Positions 1 through 13,957 of a DNA stretch of 64,000 bases are shown in pieces. Position 1 is the first letter of the stretch. The number at the start of each line of letters is the position of its first letter. The notes under the pieces were generated by a model. The model was not told the DNA's origin. It did not search any database and was given only the letters and a program-made list of their open reading frames with translations. The translations under genes and the position numbers were made by a program. Source of the DNA: Eulemur rufifrons (lineage: Eukaryota; Chordata; Mammalia; Primates; Lemuridae); NCBI RefSeq assembly GCF_041146395.1, contig NC_090983.1, positions 62,627,501-62,691,500 on the forward strand. The letters run 5' to 3'.

Positions 1-197
1 ACACTCCATGAAAGATGGTGAAAAGGAAAATCACAGAACAACAAATAACAGATACCTTTTGAGGAGGACAGGTTGGTGCCAGCAGATTCCCCAAAAGGCT
101 GTAGCCTCTTGGGTTGATGTCTCTGAAAGACTTTTAGTCCTTCACTGTGAGCGTTAATGTGGTAGGGCAGGGTTCCAAGAGAGATGAAAGTGACTTG

Positions 198-390
198 TAA
201 ATATCCTAAGACATTAAGTGTCTAAGGTACAAAGCACTTTATACCCATTATTTTATTTATCCCCACAAAAATCCTTTATCATTATTTGTTTTAGAGATGA
301 AGAAACAGAGAGACAAAAGGCTCAGTAATTTGTCCAAGGTCACATACCTCAAAATAAAGAAGTTAATATTTGAATGCAAGAAGACTTTCA
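198..390 (+). mobile_element. MIR SINE
   Basis: Core plus 3' wording TTTTAGAGATGAAGAAACAG and AATTTGTCCAAGGTCACATA. Confidence 0.7.
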
Positions 391-1971
391 CCAAAGTGTT
401 AGTACATTCCTAGTCAGTATCCTGCTCCCAAACTTAAAATAGATCATGAAAACTCTCCCAATGGTGACATTTTATAAGTACAGTTTCACATTCTAGGTAA
501 TGATTTTGGGAGACCAAGAATGGACTTCAGATTTGCAACATCCTAGTATATGTTTAATCATGGAAACGAGTCTCCACTCTATAGCCTCAGGATAATAAAT
601 AAACCACCACTCAAGAAATGACCATTTAATGGGACATGTTGAGATCTTTCATACAGCAACATCATGCTAACTTTTTCCTTCTCATCTTATTTTACCATTC
701 AATAAAAATCATCCTTTGGTACTTCTTATCAAGAATATTTTTGTATACTACTAATTTTAACAATATTTGTGTGTAAAATATATGTTCCGGTGGGAGTATA
801 TACTAAATAATTAGAATTTATTTAAATAGCCTATGTTACTTAACTTATGTAAATGGAGATATTTCCTAGGACTAGTTAGTTCTTTTCCTCAGAATAATTT
901 ATTTGCACATGTTACTTAAACAAATGATGATCAGAAATATTTTATATTACTTTAAACATTGTATAGACAATAATTAATGGAGTGGAAAAAAGGATACCAT
1001 GACAGCTGAAGGAGGTTGAAAATCATTGCTCATTTTTAGTGACAATATTCAGATACGGTGGCAGGCATTTTGCCAGCCAAGCAGATGGACATATGGAAGC
1101 CCTTACTTGTTGTTATGAAATATAAATAGTGAGGGCACAATTCCAACCTGAGGACATCAAAACAAATTACTTTGGAGGTTAAGGGGATATACCATTACTA
1201 ATCCACCTCTGAGCTAAATTAGCCTTCAAAAATAAAAATGGCCCCCAATAACATGTCTAGCCTAACATTAGACTTATTTTAACCGAGTGGGGTTTTGGAG
1301 GGACTGTAGAAAGCTATTATGATTTTCCAAGCTCACAAAATGTGGAGTAAGCAGTTTGATGCAGAAGAAGATATATTGATCTGGGGATGCTAAAAGTGAA
1401 CACAACAGGGGCCTACCCTTTAATGAACCTCAGAAGTAGAATCATGTAGTAATTTTACAGATGCAAAAAATATTATGTTGTATTTCCTTAATCCTAAACC
1501 AATAATCCTTCTCATCCTTGATGTTACAAAGAATTAGTGGTCAAGGTCATGAATAAAATACACTGTAATATGTAATAAATGAAAATAACCTGTATAAATG
1601 TCTCTTTGCATTTACCATAAAGAATCTTCCCAAGGTTTTCCAAGAAAGAAAAGCAGAATAGATCAATTGTATAAGCAATTTTAAAGGTTAGCGAATTTTC
1701 TGTCACCTCTGTGGACCTCAATTTCCTCAGGGGTACATGGCCTGCTTCATGTTGGCAAAGCTATGAAAATTCATTGAGAAGAATTCTGCAAATGTAACAT
1801 TCTTTTTCAATGCCTGCTCTAACTCTTTTAACTGGGATTCAGCACCTGTGAAATCTCTGCCTGGTTCCTTAACCTTGGTCAAATCATTTAAACTCTCTGG
1901 GTCGTATCTGTAAATCAGGTAGAAAAAATATAGATCCTAACCTTGCTGCCCGGTGTTTCTAGCAAGAGAGG

Positions 1972-1996
1972 TTTTTTTTTTTTTTTTTTTTTTTTT
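1972..1996. repeat. Poly(T) tract, 25 bases
   Basis: Uninterrupted T run not attached to a recognisable SINE. Confidence 0.98.
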
Positions 1997-2849
1997 ATAA
2001 AATAATAATGGAGGGATGGGAATAGAGATGGAAAACCAGGATCAAAGGAGCAATGTATTTAGTGACTTTTAAAACAATGAATTATATGTGGTAATAACAC
2101 AAAGTAAATTATATGTGGGTAGAAATATATAGAAGAAAAAACACATATGTTTTATGTTTTAAAAAAAAATAATTTTTAATTATTTAGCAGTTTATTGCTA
2201 TTACAGAATGAATGCCTAATGAAAAGTTTATTCTAGATAATAACCTGGAAGCCTCTGATAAGAATAGCCGTGAGTTTTACTGGGAAAATATATTTCTTAC
2301 ACAATCCCACAATAAATCATTGCTACACATACCAGGTGCAAGAGAATGGTAAGGAGGAAAAAAAGAACTAGAAATTAATGTTTTTTGTAAGTTAGTAGAT
2401 TGTCAGATTCAGACACTGTCCATAACCATAAGCAGACAATGCCATAAAGTCACTTCTTAATATCTAACAGGATTTCATTTCAGAACACTAATTGTATGCT
2501 TTCACCCAATAGCCAATATGCTGTTGAATTTTTTTAGCACACTTCTGTAAACTTTGAACTCACTTTTCACTTCTTTTTTTTAAGAGTAATAGGTAAGCAG
2601 TCATATATGGCAATTCAAGATGACAACACAAAAAATTGAATTTTGCAGACATTCTTTATCTGATAGACTTACACCCTTTCACCCTACATTTATTATTAGC
2701 TAGAAAAAGCATATTCACCTCATGTTCTAAGTCATGCAAATAAAACCACTACTGAGAAGGGTGTGTGTGTGTAAATTCCCATATTATCAAGAAATACAAT
2801 ATAAGATGGAGTAGTTACAATGCAACAGCTTGCATATGGTAAAACAGTT

Positions 2850-3030
2850 ATCAGTTGCTGCCTACTAAATGGTATCATCTGTGTGTCTAGCACTTTTGTA
2901 TAAGTCATTTTATGATTTCATGCTGAAAACAACCTGCAATGGAGTTAGTATTAACTAAGTGCTCAGGTGAAGAAAGCAGGTTTCCTCAGTAAGTGGCAGA
3001 GCTCAAACTCAACCCCTTGGCAGTTGTCCC
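2850..3030 (+). mobile_element. MIR SINE, decayed
   Basis: CTAGCACTTTTGTATAAGTC and CCTCAGTAAGTGGCAGAGC follow MIR order, but the core is poorly preserved. Confidence 0.5.
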
Positions 3031-5793
3031 TGCCTGGGAGGTGCTTATCACTGCACGTTTAAACTCAGTGAATATGCCATCTTTCATGTAACAGCAGTCA
3101 CTTAAATTATAAGTGTCAAAAATAGTTACCTTATGAAAAGTGACCTTGTGTTTCTGAGTCAGCTAAAAGACAGTTTGAAGAAAGATGAAAACCTTAACCC
3201 TCATCCTCCAAACCTTGGCAAAAGTGGTAGGCTCTCCACCAGGGCAAGCATTCCTCTCTGCTGTCACGGCCACACTGGGCTATGTGGCTCAAGTGTGGAC
3301 ACCCAACTCAAAAGATGCATTGTAGGAGGACTGAGTGTATGCTAGAACATTTAAATCAGACCTTGCTAAAGGCCCAGGAACAGCAACATGGGCAAAGTAA
3401 CATAGACATCGAAGAGCTGGTTTGCAAGATGCCATCCCATTTTGCCTTAACCTAGTATGCTGCTTCCCTTTGGTGGAAGCCACCCTTCTCCTGCCTCCTG
3501 TCAACACCCTTCACTTCCTCAAAGCCCAGGCAAAAGTGAGCAGGACTCAGAGAAAGACAAGTCCATCTCCCATATTCTAACATCTGAGCTAAGGACCTAC
3601 CACATTTGCCTGGGTTGCTAACAGCAAAAATACCTACTCTCTTATCCTCTGGTTTCATTATAGGAGCCTGGACTCAGCCCAAAGCCACTGTCCAAATGGT
3701 TCAGAACACTACACAGGATGCCACTCTCCATATTAGAGATGTGTATGGTGTTCACACCATGGCATACGTACATAGAAGGAGCTGTCAAGCCCACACTTTT
3801 ACAATTAAAGCTTGTCTCAATTACCTAACTTTTTAATTATATATGAGCAATATTTTAATAAGATTATTTGTATTATAAATCACTCATAAATTGTAATTAA
3901 AATTGGGTTAGAATTTTGTATATTGCAAGGCAAAGGAAAAGTTTTCATTTTCACTTAAAAATTTTAAAAAACTGTTTTAAAGAAAATGAATTGCTGATTC
4001 TTTTCAGCAACAATGGCAGCTACTACTCCTGCTTCATAGCAAAAGCAACAGCCACAGCAAAATAAATAAATAAAAATAAAGGAAAAGAAAAAGGGAAGCA
4101 TACATATTATATATCATGAATGTTCAATAGAAATTAGATGCACAATATGATCTTGCTAGAATATAAATAAAAATTACAGATCACAGAGAAATCTACTGAG
4201 CAAAACTTTATACTATAAAATCCAACAGTCAGTGAAAACAACATTCCCAAATTGTAAAAAAAAAAGTTATTTCATTTCTACATTTTAATATGAAGCTGTC
4301 ATACTACCTTAGTTCCACATAAGAATTATTCCATTTTAACGGCAGACACCCTTGCAGACACTAACATAATGTAAAAATGGCCCTAACACTTCTCAAGAAG
4401 AGTGAATTATAGAACGAGCCATTGTCTAAAGAGTCACCTTTTAAAGAATTTGCTTACAACCCCGTTAATCTTCTACAACTCTGCAATATTTTTAAATCAC
4501 ACATATTTGTAGGAATACAATTATTTCTATTTTGAATATACAGCTCATGAAAGCACATTAGTTTTATCTGGTGCTCCTTCAGCTTCAGCATCTGAAGAAT
4601 GATATAGACATTAAAACTATAGGTTCTAAAAATGACCTAATTCTTTTTCATACTTGACTGGCTTTGCTGGTTCAAAGACATAAAACGTTTAACCTTGAAT
4701 ACTGCAGAATATCCTTTCATATACAAAGGGTACACAGAGCTGGGCATGACGCATTCTTTTCTATCCCTCTCTCCTCTTTTTAACCCTGGTTGCTGGCTAG
4801 CCAACTACCTGCTCTAATGTCCAGCTATCCTCAGCGTGGCTAAATGGGCTCTTCCCTTTCAGCCCATGGCCTCTCCTCTTCCCTGAATTCTCCTTGAGTC
4901 CAGAATGGTGTGCTACCTTTGTTCCTTGTTCTGATGTTAAAATTAGAAGTTAGGAATTAGAAGTTTACTTGCAGGGAGGTAAAAAGGGCTTTTCAGCACA
5001 GGCATCTCTTAGACCAGAACCACACATTCATAAGAAAGTTTGAAATGGCAGAGAAATGCTTCGGAAATGCAACTTCCAAACACAGAGAAACACTTGGTTC
5101 CCTGATTCATAAATTTTGCAGCAATGCAATTTAACATTTACTTCATTGAATTCTGGGAACATGATGTTCTGGCTAGGTGCTATACAAGAATGATTCTTAC
5201 AGTTGACATCCTCACTATTTTTTGGAGTTTACTCCCAAAGAGAGACAACTCATCACAGACAAACATGTAGGTCAAGTTTATATGTCAGCAAATAAATATT
5301 TTAGAAAACTATAACTAATGCCCATAGTGGGTGTTATTTCTAAAAATGAGAACAAGTTCTACTTTGTTTCATTAACCAATAAATTTCTGTGATACAGCTA
5401 TATATTGTAAATTATGTCCACATAATTCAGAACTCCTTCTATTAAATATCATATGTGACAAACACACTTCAGGCACACAGCCACACCCTCCCCCTGCTCA
5501 CTGTCTGCATAGACACAACTATAGCTCAGTTATATAGTCCATGCAGACACATTTTTGTGGGCTACCTTACTCCATCAATACAAGATATAATCATCATTTC
5601 ATTGGTCTCATTTGTTTTCTTGTCACATTCTATATTCACACCTACAGTTTCAATTTTAAAGAGGTTACAATGAAGACTGATAATGGCAATGACATAAAAG
5701 AACCAGTTGGGCAACTTGGAGATAATATTATAAAACAGTTGCATGTTGTGAAGTCATAGAAATGGTAAACTAAAAGGGAGAGTAGCTTTTAAA

Positions 5794-5839
5794 TGTGTGT
5801 GTGTGTGTGTGTGTATATACATATACATATATATATATT
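5794..5839. repeat. (TG)n(TA)n microsatellite
   Basis: About ten TG units followed by an ATATAC/AT run. Likely length-polymorphic. Confidence 0.97.
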
Positions 5840-6569
5840 CTTGTTTTAATCTTTCCAAAGTAAAATATTATTTGCAAGTAATAATTTTGGTACTAGGATT
5901 AATAGTAGATATTGAGAGCATTTTAAACAGTTTCTGGCATAATTCAGAACCTTTATCACTAATCCTCCTTCATTGATCACAGCTGACTCTCACACTGTTT
6001 TTTCTCCACATGATTCATTAGAATTCTTTGATAAGAGCTCTTTGGACATTGCCTTGTAATTAAGAGCTCTTTAGAAATCGCCTGTTATACTGGAGTCTAG
6101 TTCCTTAAACTCTCTGGCCTCAGCTTCTATTATATATCTGTTAATTGAGGAGTCTAAGTTTCATGAATTCTGCCTAAAAAAAATTGTAGTAAGTTTTATC
6201 AATTACACTGAAAAGTAAAAGCTAGATAGGACTGACTCCATACTTTTTCTACTGCACCATACTGTCTTTTTAACACCTTAACTGCCATGTAAGTTGTATT
6301 TAACTCAGGCTAGTTTTCATGGTGGGGCCTCGTGAAGCAAAACCTGGACAAAACCCTGTGGCTGGTTTGTGAAAATCTTATTTGTTGATGTTCTTATTGT
6401 TACAATTAATATTGACAACTTAATTCTAAAAACGTAGATTAAATGAATAGAAGTCAACGACAAATTTTCCATTAAATTAGGAAGGATTGCTTTGTTTTCA
6501 AAGTTTTTATTCTATTTTCATAATAAAACACCATCGGTCCAAGGAAAATAATTTTTCTTCTAGTGTAGC

Positions 6570-6785
6570 AGTTGATGTGTTAATTTAATAGTAATAGTGA
6601 TAATTCCATCATAAGAGTATGAAATAACTCCCATAAAACACTCCCTTAGACTTTATTATATTTTCTCATTTAATCTTCCCAATAATTGTACAAGATAGGT
6701 ACCATTATTATCATCCCCATTTTATTTTTCTTCCAGGTTAAAAAGTCAAGTAATTTGCCCCAAATCACACAGCCAGCCTTTGCTC
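6570..6785 (+). mobile_element. MIR SINE
   Basis: TTTCTCATTTAATCTTCCCA, ATTATTATCATCCCCATTTT and TTTGCCCCAAATCACACAGC follow MIR order. Confidence 0.75.
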
Positions 6786-6849
6786 TTACCCGCTGCTACA
6801 TCTAATTCTTTCTTCACCTGTTTTTCAGTTTGGCAATAAAAGCCTACCA

Positions 6850-6985
6850 TGGTGATGCAAAGGGCAGGGTCTTGAAGACAGAAGACCTATATTTCAAGCC
6901 CCAGGACTAGCTATGTGACCTTAAGGATGCCACTTAACTGACTTATCCCTCAATTTCCTGATCTATAAAATAAGTTTTATGCAGG
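6850..6985 (+). mobile_element. MIR SINE
   Basis: CTAGCTATGTGACCTTAAGG, CACTTAACTGACTTATCCC and CAATTTCCTGATCTATAAAA are MIR 5' wording. It lies next to another MIR that carries the 3' half. Confidence 0.75.
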
Positions 6986-7227
6986 TTCAAATCAGGTAAT
7001 ATATTTGAAAGGGCTTTATAAATCACAGGATACACAGATATATGATATTACCACAATGATATACAAAGGATTATTATCCCTCTTTTGTATATTAACTTTG
7101 AAGATTAACAGCAATTATTGGAAAACTTCTCTTATAATTAAACCAGAAATTTCTCTCTGTGGACTAACTCTTGACTGCCATCTTTTATCTCCACTTTGTA
7201 CACCTCCATTCCTCAATCACCAGCAAT

Positions 7228-7258
7228 CAAAAAGAAAGAAAGAAAGAAAAGAAAAGAA
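7228..7258. repeat. (AAAG)n microsatellite
   Basis: Reiterated AAAG/AAAAG units. Confidence 0.95.
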
Positions 7259-7489
7259 ACAGACAGAAAAAGAGACTGTCAGAAATATAAATGACATCAG
7301 TGTTATTTATAATAATCACTATCGCTTGGGAAGAGATCAGCTGTGTTAACCAGGCTCATTCAGAAATTTAATCTTTCCCAGTTAAAGACATATTGAATAG
7401 TTACTTTTTAAAATCAAATATAGTTTGCAATGGCCAGATGAAAATCGCTTTTTAATCAACTCCAGCAGGTTGCATTTTCCAAAGACAGC

Positions 7490-8055
7490 TGTAGCAATAT
7501 CTCCTCCCATCTCCCATCTCTTGCCACTGCTCCATCAAGAGATGAAATCTGTTTCTGTGCACCCTAAATATGAGTGGAGCCTGTGGACTCTTTGACCAAT
7601 AGAATATGGAAGAAGTGATGCTGTGCTTTTTCTGGGTTTAGGCCTTAACTGGCCTAACAGCTTCTACTTCCTGCCTCTTGGAAAGCTTGCAATTGAACAC
7701 CCAGTTTTTGGATGCTGCTTCTAGAAAATTAGGCATCATTCCGTGAGAAGCCCAAGCCACATGGAGAAGGCTGAAATAAGCATTCCAATCAAGAGCACTA
7801 GCTGAGCTTCCAATCATCAGCCAGCCACAACTGCCAGGCACATGAGTGCACCATCTTGGATTTCCCACCCAGTGCAGCTTTCATCTGATTGCAGCTACAA
7901 CCAAAATCTAACTGCAAAAACATGGAAGAAACTAAGCTAGAGCTACTCAGCTCAGAACTTAGCCTACAAAAACATTTGAGATAATAATAAATAATTTTTT
8001 GAGCCACTAACTATTGGGGTGGTTTGTTACACAGCAATAGATAATCAGAACACCA
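7490..8055 (+). mobile_element. Old LTR-like element, family not assigned
   Basis: GGAGCCTGTGGACTCTTTGA, CCAATAGAATATGGAAGAAG and the 3' wording GGGGTGGTTTGTTACACAGC then AATAGATAATCAGAACA recur in old mammalian LTRs (ERVL/MaLR type, from memory). No internal genes are present. The subfamily is not certain. Confidence 0.5.
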
Positions 8056-8561
8056 GCTGATCTGCTGCATGACTTTTCCAAATGCTATTGTAATTGGTGT
8101 TTCCTGTGACTCCATTAACACAATTTGACTAAAACCAACATGATTTTTAAACAAAATCTTTTAATGGTTTCATCATATTGATGCTATGTGTTTTTAAAAT
8201 TCTATAAACTAATTTTAAAATGAAGATATTTTTTCCATGTGTTTTGTAACTTACTATGGAAATCAATTCTTAGGAAAAGATAGAATTTGCATGTGAAGAC
8301 TAAAACTATAAATTTTTATTCAATTATTTGTGTGAGGATTTTGAGATCCAATTTGAATTTATTTCAAAAAGTAATGGGTTGTAAAGACTCAGATTATCAA
8401 ATATCAGTTCTCTTACATTCAAATAATCATGCCAGGTAAATTGTAGCCAGGTATTTGCAACTGATTTCCTCTTTTGTGAGGATCATTTTTTCCCAAATGA
8501 AAAACACATTTCTTCTTTTTTATAATTATAAAAGTAATACACACTAATTATTGAAAATTCC

Positions 8562-8902
8562 GGCCGGGCGCGGTGGCTCACGCCTGTAATCCTAGCACTC
8601 TGGGAGGCCGAGGTGGGCGGATCGTTTGAGCTCAGGAGTTCGAGACCAGCCTGAGCAAGAGCGAGACCCCATCTCTACTAAAAAAATAGAAAGAAATTAT
8701 ATGGACAGCTAAAAATATATATAGAAAAAAATTAGCCGGGCATGGTGGCGCATGCCTGTAGTCCCAGCTACTCAGGAGGCTGAGACAGGAGGATTGCTTG
8801 AGCTCAGGAGTTTGAGGTTGCTGTGAGCTAGGCTGACGCCACGGCACTCACTCTAGCCTGGGCAACAGAGTGAGACTCTGTCTCAAAAAAAAAAAAAAAA
8901 AA
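8562..8902 (+). mobile_element. Young strepsirrhine Alu SINE
   Basis: Full-length dimeric 7SL-derived SINE starting GGCCGGGCGCGGTGGCTCAC with the lemur-type linker GGACAGCTAAAAATATAT and a poly(A) tail of about 18. A target duplication GAAAATTCC flanks it (8553-8561 and 8903-8911). Its sequence is nearly identical to the Alus at 13958 and 60136, so the insertion is recent. It is in sense with KCNH7, intron 2. Confidence 0.97.
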
Positions 8903-8949
8903 GAAAATTCCAACATAGACTGAACAAAGTAGAGGTAAGAGTCCTCTAA

Positions 8950-9140
8950 CTAGTCACATCCAAAGCTGATGCTAAATAACCAAAAGTCATTGGCAAGTTA
9001 TTTTATCTCCCTATGATGCTGTTTCATCTATAAAATGAAGATAATAATAATAGTTTATAAGCTTGCTGTGGGATTATACAAAAGACACCACAAAGCATTT
9101 AGAACAAAGCCTGGGATATAATAAGTATTTAATAAATTTT
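8950..9140 (+). mobile_element. MIR SINE
   Basis: TGTTTCATCTATAAAATGAA, AATAGTTTATAAGCTTGC and AGCCTGGGATATAATAAGT follow MIR order. Confidence 0.65.
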
Positions 9141-10444
9141 AGTTTTAATTAGTAACAGTTTGATGTATAAGCGTGTTTCCTTCCAGATTCTATTCTAAGG
9201 ATTCATAATTACAGGTATGCATCTTTAATGAAAATGTATGGCATTATAAATGCTACTTTTCAAGCCAATTTTTGAACTCTGTACTATATAATGTGGACAG
9301 AGTTTCATAACAATATATAGAAATATATCACATTCATTTTTGTAATCACATTGTGTTCTAATTTATTAATGGTAAATATATGTGAAAAATACCTAGGGGT
9401 CTAGTTGATTTTTTAAAACAATTTTAAGTAGTATGTAAAATACTACAATGAACATCCTTATTTTGAAAATTATCTTACACACAGTATCTTATAAATAGGA
9501 AAATGGGAAAAATGATCCTGCTAAAATATATGGAGACTTTTGCTCATATAGATCAGAACATCTGTGCTTATCATCATATGGGAAGTCCTCTATTGACTCT
9601 AAATCTTTATAGACAATAAGAGGCTGCTAATCTACATACAGATAACAAATACTGATCAAACTAATAAAAAGACTACAAGAAGTAGAAAAACCTAAAAATC
9701 CCATAATATTATCAGGATTAAGTCTCTTAAACAATTGAATTCAAAATTCTGAGTGTCTACATTAAGATTAAGCTTAGCATGTTTTTTTATTTTAATTTTA
9801 TTATGTCAGTTAAAATTTTAATCAAAAACTAAGTATTAAATTCCAAATACACATGCATATTTGAAGACAGATTTAGGTAAAAGATATCCAATCATAGGTA
9901 CTAAGAAACAGTGAAATGGAGGGACATTGGCACACTAACTTTGAGTTGACTTAAAGGATAAAATGTCAAAGAGAGTAAGACTTATTTAACTGCCTGTCCT
10001 GTCTCTTCTTCAATCCCAGAAGGCAGGATTTTTGAATACTAGCAGTGTGAAAGCCAAAGGGGTTTGTCTTGATGAGAGAGAAGGGAAGGATTTACCTCTA
10101 AGATTCTCATTAGAGCCTGGTCTCAATTTGCCCCTAAATACATATAAAACCCTTGCAAAAATATCAAGCTTACCATGAAAACACAACTCCAAAATAAGTG
10201 TCCCAGCCCTGACCTTTCAACCAGGCTGCCACACTTAAGCTCCTCCATCTGCAATTCTGGACCCCCACTGAGGACTACAATTAAATAGATGCTTTGACAA
10301 TTTTTGCACAATAGATATTTTACATGAAGTCATTTGGGTGTACATATAAAATGTCTTAACAGAAGCTTTTTAATTCTCAATGTTATATGAGATATTCTCT
10401 TTCTAGATGTGTTACAGACAAAGATATATAAATACAATATGTTC

Positions 10445-10620
10445 CATGTGGTAGGCTGAATTATAACTCTGGAAGGAAGTCCATGCCCTAAACCTCAGAA
10501 CCTGTGACTATGTTACCTTATATGGAAAAAGGGACTCTGCAGATGTCTAGCTTTTAACTGGTTAAAAAATAAGACGAAACCTTCTGGAGCAGATTTAAAA
10601 AAAAAAAATGGCTAGGCTAG
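10445..10620 (+). mobile_element. Fragment of MaLR/ERVL-type LTR
   Basis: GGTAGGCTGAATTATAACTC, CAGAACCTGTGACTATGTTA and AAAAAGGGACTCTGCAGATG match the 5' part of an old mammalian LTR; the remainder is lost. Confidence 0.55.
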
Positions 10621-11592
10621 AGTTCATGGAGAGTTCATGGTTTATATATTTGGAAGTTTTATGATTCCTCATACTGAGCCCCAGAACAAAACAGCATTAC
10701 CTACCTAGTTCGAGACATGCAGAGGAGAAAAGCTGCTCTCTTTGGTCTGGCTTATTCTAAAGAGGTAAAAAGGAGAAATTGAGTCAAGAATTCCCAATAT
10801 ATTGTCTTGATTTTACCAACCAAATGAAACACACTTTCTCCCCAGGGGCATGGTGGCCAAAAGCATGGAGAGGGGTCAGGAGTGTTATACTTACCTAACT
10901 CCCAGATGCGAAAGGAAACATTAGAAAAGGGAAAGAAAAACATTCCTCCAATAACGAACTTCTGAGATTGTTGCCAATAGACCTTCTATTCAGTTCTTTT
11001 ATTCTTTATTTTTTTATGAACTCAATATTTAATTCTCAAGATAAAGGACATATTTGCAAGATGTGCTTCCTAAGAAAGTCTGACCTGTTGCTCATAGCTG
11101 CTCATGTGGGGACCTTGTCTGTAATTTATGTATTTCCTAATGTCTAGTTAAGAAGGGTTACATCTTCACATTACCCTGGAAGACAATTAATTACATTTTT
11201 TTCCCAGACCTTTCATTTCTAGTTAGTGTCCAACACTCTTCCTGAAAATGCTCAGAAATATTTTTGGTCTTCTCAACAGTAGCATGTAAAGCTAACATCT
11301 ACAGGGAACAATGAAAATGCCCCTGTAGCTCTTTAATGAATCGTAACTCCTAGTTGAGACCCATCCATCATCTTGCAAAGATCATCTGGATTAATTCTTC
11401 CTAAAATGCCTTGCCTACCGCCCACACTGAAACTTCTACCATTTCATACAATGTGATTTAATCTCCATGCACTGTATTACCACAGATCAGACTTTTACTA
11501 TATGCACAAGCTTCCCGTAATCTTACTGTTCAGTTCCCTGAACTTTTACAAAAGGGTCAGATAAGACAAACTACAGAAGTAGTTTTTGTTAT

Positions 11593-12185
11593 GTATTAGT
11601 TTCCTACTGGTGAATGATAAGATTCCACAAATTAGCAGCTTTAGATGATCCCCATTCCTTGGCTCACAGTTCTGTAATTCAGAGGTCTGGGCAGAGTGTG
11701 GCTAGGTTCTCTGCTTAGGGTCTTACAAGGCTGAAATCAAGCTATTACCCTAGGGTTGTAGTTCTCATCTGGGCTCAGGTCCTCTTCCACACACCCTGGT
11801 TAATGGCAGAATTCATTTGCTATGGTCCTGGGACTCTGTCCCCACTTTCCTAAAGCTCTCTGTTCAGCACCGCATTCAGCTCCCAGCAGCTTTCCTTCTT
11901 ACAAAGCCGTTCAAACATGGCTGTTTGCTTTCTTCCAGGCCAGCAAGAACACATTTGACTTTCTCTCCTGTGACCAGCCAGAGAAAACGCACTGCTTTTA
12001 AGTCTCATGTGATTACATTAAGCACACCTAGATAATCTCCCTTTTTTAAAGTCAACTGTGCCAAATAACTTAAACTAACTGTGGAAGTCTAAGTCTATCA
12101 TTTTCACAGTCACTGGAATTATGCAGAGTGTGTACACCAGGGGCATGAAATCCTAGGGACCGTTGTGCAATTCTGCCTAGCAAAA
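11593..12185 (-). mobile_element. Old LTR, antisense, related to the 10.4 kb fragment
   Basis: Starts GTATTAGTTTCCTACTGGTG, includes TGGCTCACAGTTCTGTAATT and CATGTGATTACATTAAGC, and ends near CAATTCTGCCTAGC, the order of a reversed MaLR/ERVL-type LTR. No internal genes. Its 73-codon open frame at 11817-12035 has no recognisable product. Confidence 0.6.
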
Positions 12186-12389
12186 CTGTTAATGATCTCT
12201 AGCCAGAGAAATGCCCAATTATTCCAATACTTTTTTTTTTTTTAATTTTTGAATTGCCCCCTTAGCTTTGTAAAACACTATCCAGATTGAACTGTCATTC
12301 AATTTTTAAAGCTTTCTAAAACCTCTGATAAACATCTTTTAAAATTTTTCAGAAAGTCTAAATGAATTAGTGAAATAAACAGGGAACCA

Positions 12390-12560
12390 AGAACCAGACA
12401 GACCTGGGCAAATGTCTGAATTCCACTTAGTAGCCATTAGACTTTAGCCAGTTAGCAAGGTAGTTATGGACCTGTTTTAGTCTGTTTCCTCTGTAAAATA
12501 GAGACAATAATTCATAACCCTAGCAAATATTTAATGAGTGCATTAAAATTCTTACCACAA
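12390..12560 (+). mobile_element. MIR SINE
   Basis: CCAGACAGACCTGGGCAAAT, GTTTCCTCTGTAAAATAGAG and AATAATTCATAACCC follow MIR order. Confidence 0.65.
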
Positions 12561-13957
12561 TGTCCCAGAGTTGTTAGCTAACAATTTTTGTCCTATGTTT
12601 TTATTTCTCTTGTCTTTTCATTTTGGTTCTGCTTGGCATTTATTTAAAAGCAAAAATCTCCAATAGATGAAACAGGCTAGATTTTGCCTTACAGAAAAAT
12701 GTTACTCTTCCACCAACAAGAATTTTCCATTATTCTCAATGAGCTTTAGTATCCTAACAATTTATTACCAATGCCAACAGCTTGTCTGGTATGGAAGAGC
12801 TGCTGTAATCTGTTCTCTCTCAAATGCTTATTATGGGAATCACATGCACCCAAGCATTAATCATTAAAATAATAAATTACATACCTGGGGCACCAGCACC
12901 ATACCTTGAGTACTTTAAATATTGATTATGGGAAGTGATTTATTTATATTGTTTTTGTCCAGTACACTAAATACATTCTACTTATATAACTTCATTCTAA
13001 AACTCTCCCATATCTAATAGAATGAATTTTAGCTAAGTTTCCTTTTCTACCATGAGCATATCTTCAGTGATCAAATTTGTTTCCTAGTTCACCTCTTCTG
13101 TTTTTTTTTTTAATCTTCCAATAACTCATCATTTTACTTAAGGCTAAGAAATTCTTTTCCAATGCCCTTCAAATTATTTTTGTTTTAAATTTTCCTTTAC
13201 ACTTAATCTTCAACTCTTTCTAAGTTCCCTGCTTCTTTTTCACAATTTCTTCATTTTGAAAAAAGCCTTAATGCTTTATTTGTTTTTTCATTCATGTGTA
13301 TGATTTTGCCACTTCATCATGAATGATTTGTGGTCAAGTTATTTTCTTGGAAATACATTGTGATGCTTTTAAATTACTTTGAGGTTTCCATGGGGTAATA
13401 ATGAGTGATTTTTTTAAAAATATGTTTTCGATCTTCTATCCGTTTTTGCTGCTTCTTTGTTTTATTTTCCATCATTAGCACTCCCCTTCCAATGAATATT
13501 TTTTAAGTTCCCCTCACTTTCACTAAAATGTTGAATTTGATCATGGCAAATTATCCATTTAGTAATTTATCATTCTTCTTGACCACTGCACAAAACTAAA
13601 TCTATTATATTTCATTCCCCTTGAAGTTCTAAAGGAATTAAACCTTGGAAAGTCATTTATCTTATCCAAATATCTGACACCCACATTTTGTCCTGATTAA
13701 GATTCCTGCCAATCTATCTGGGGACAAATGTAGTGCCATATTATTATTATCTAGTTCTTTTTGCTTTGTCTAATATACCCAGCTGATTCTCAATATCTTA
13801 GTATTTGGCTACATTTTTGTTCTTTAAATACAAAATATCTACTTACCAAGATTCCATTTACCTCCCTTGTAGTAATACTTTTATCCTGCGTGATTTAGGA
13901 TCTAAACAATTTGGAACACTCAAATTGGGTAATGTGAGGAGAATTAATGAAAATACT

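Noticed and set aside
3133..3836. Cluster of overlapping 70-codon frames on both strands
   Set aside because: Frames overlap in conflict, lack similarity and coincide with a slightly GC-richer stretch where stops are rarer.
7005..7349. 114-codon plus-strand frame with a Lys/Glu-rich stretch
   Set aside because: The charged stretch is the (AAAG)n microsatellite; the remainder has no similarity to a known family.
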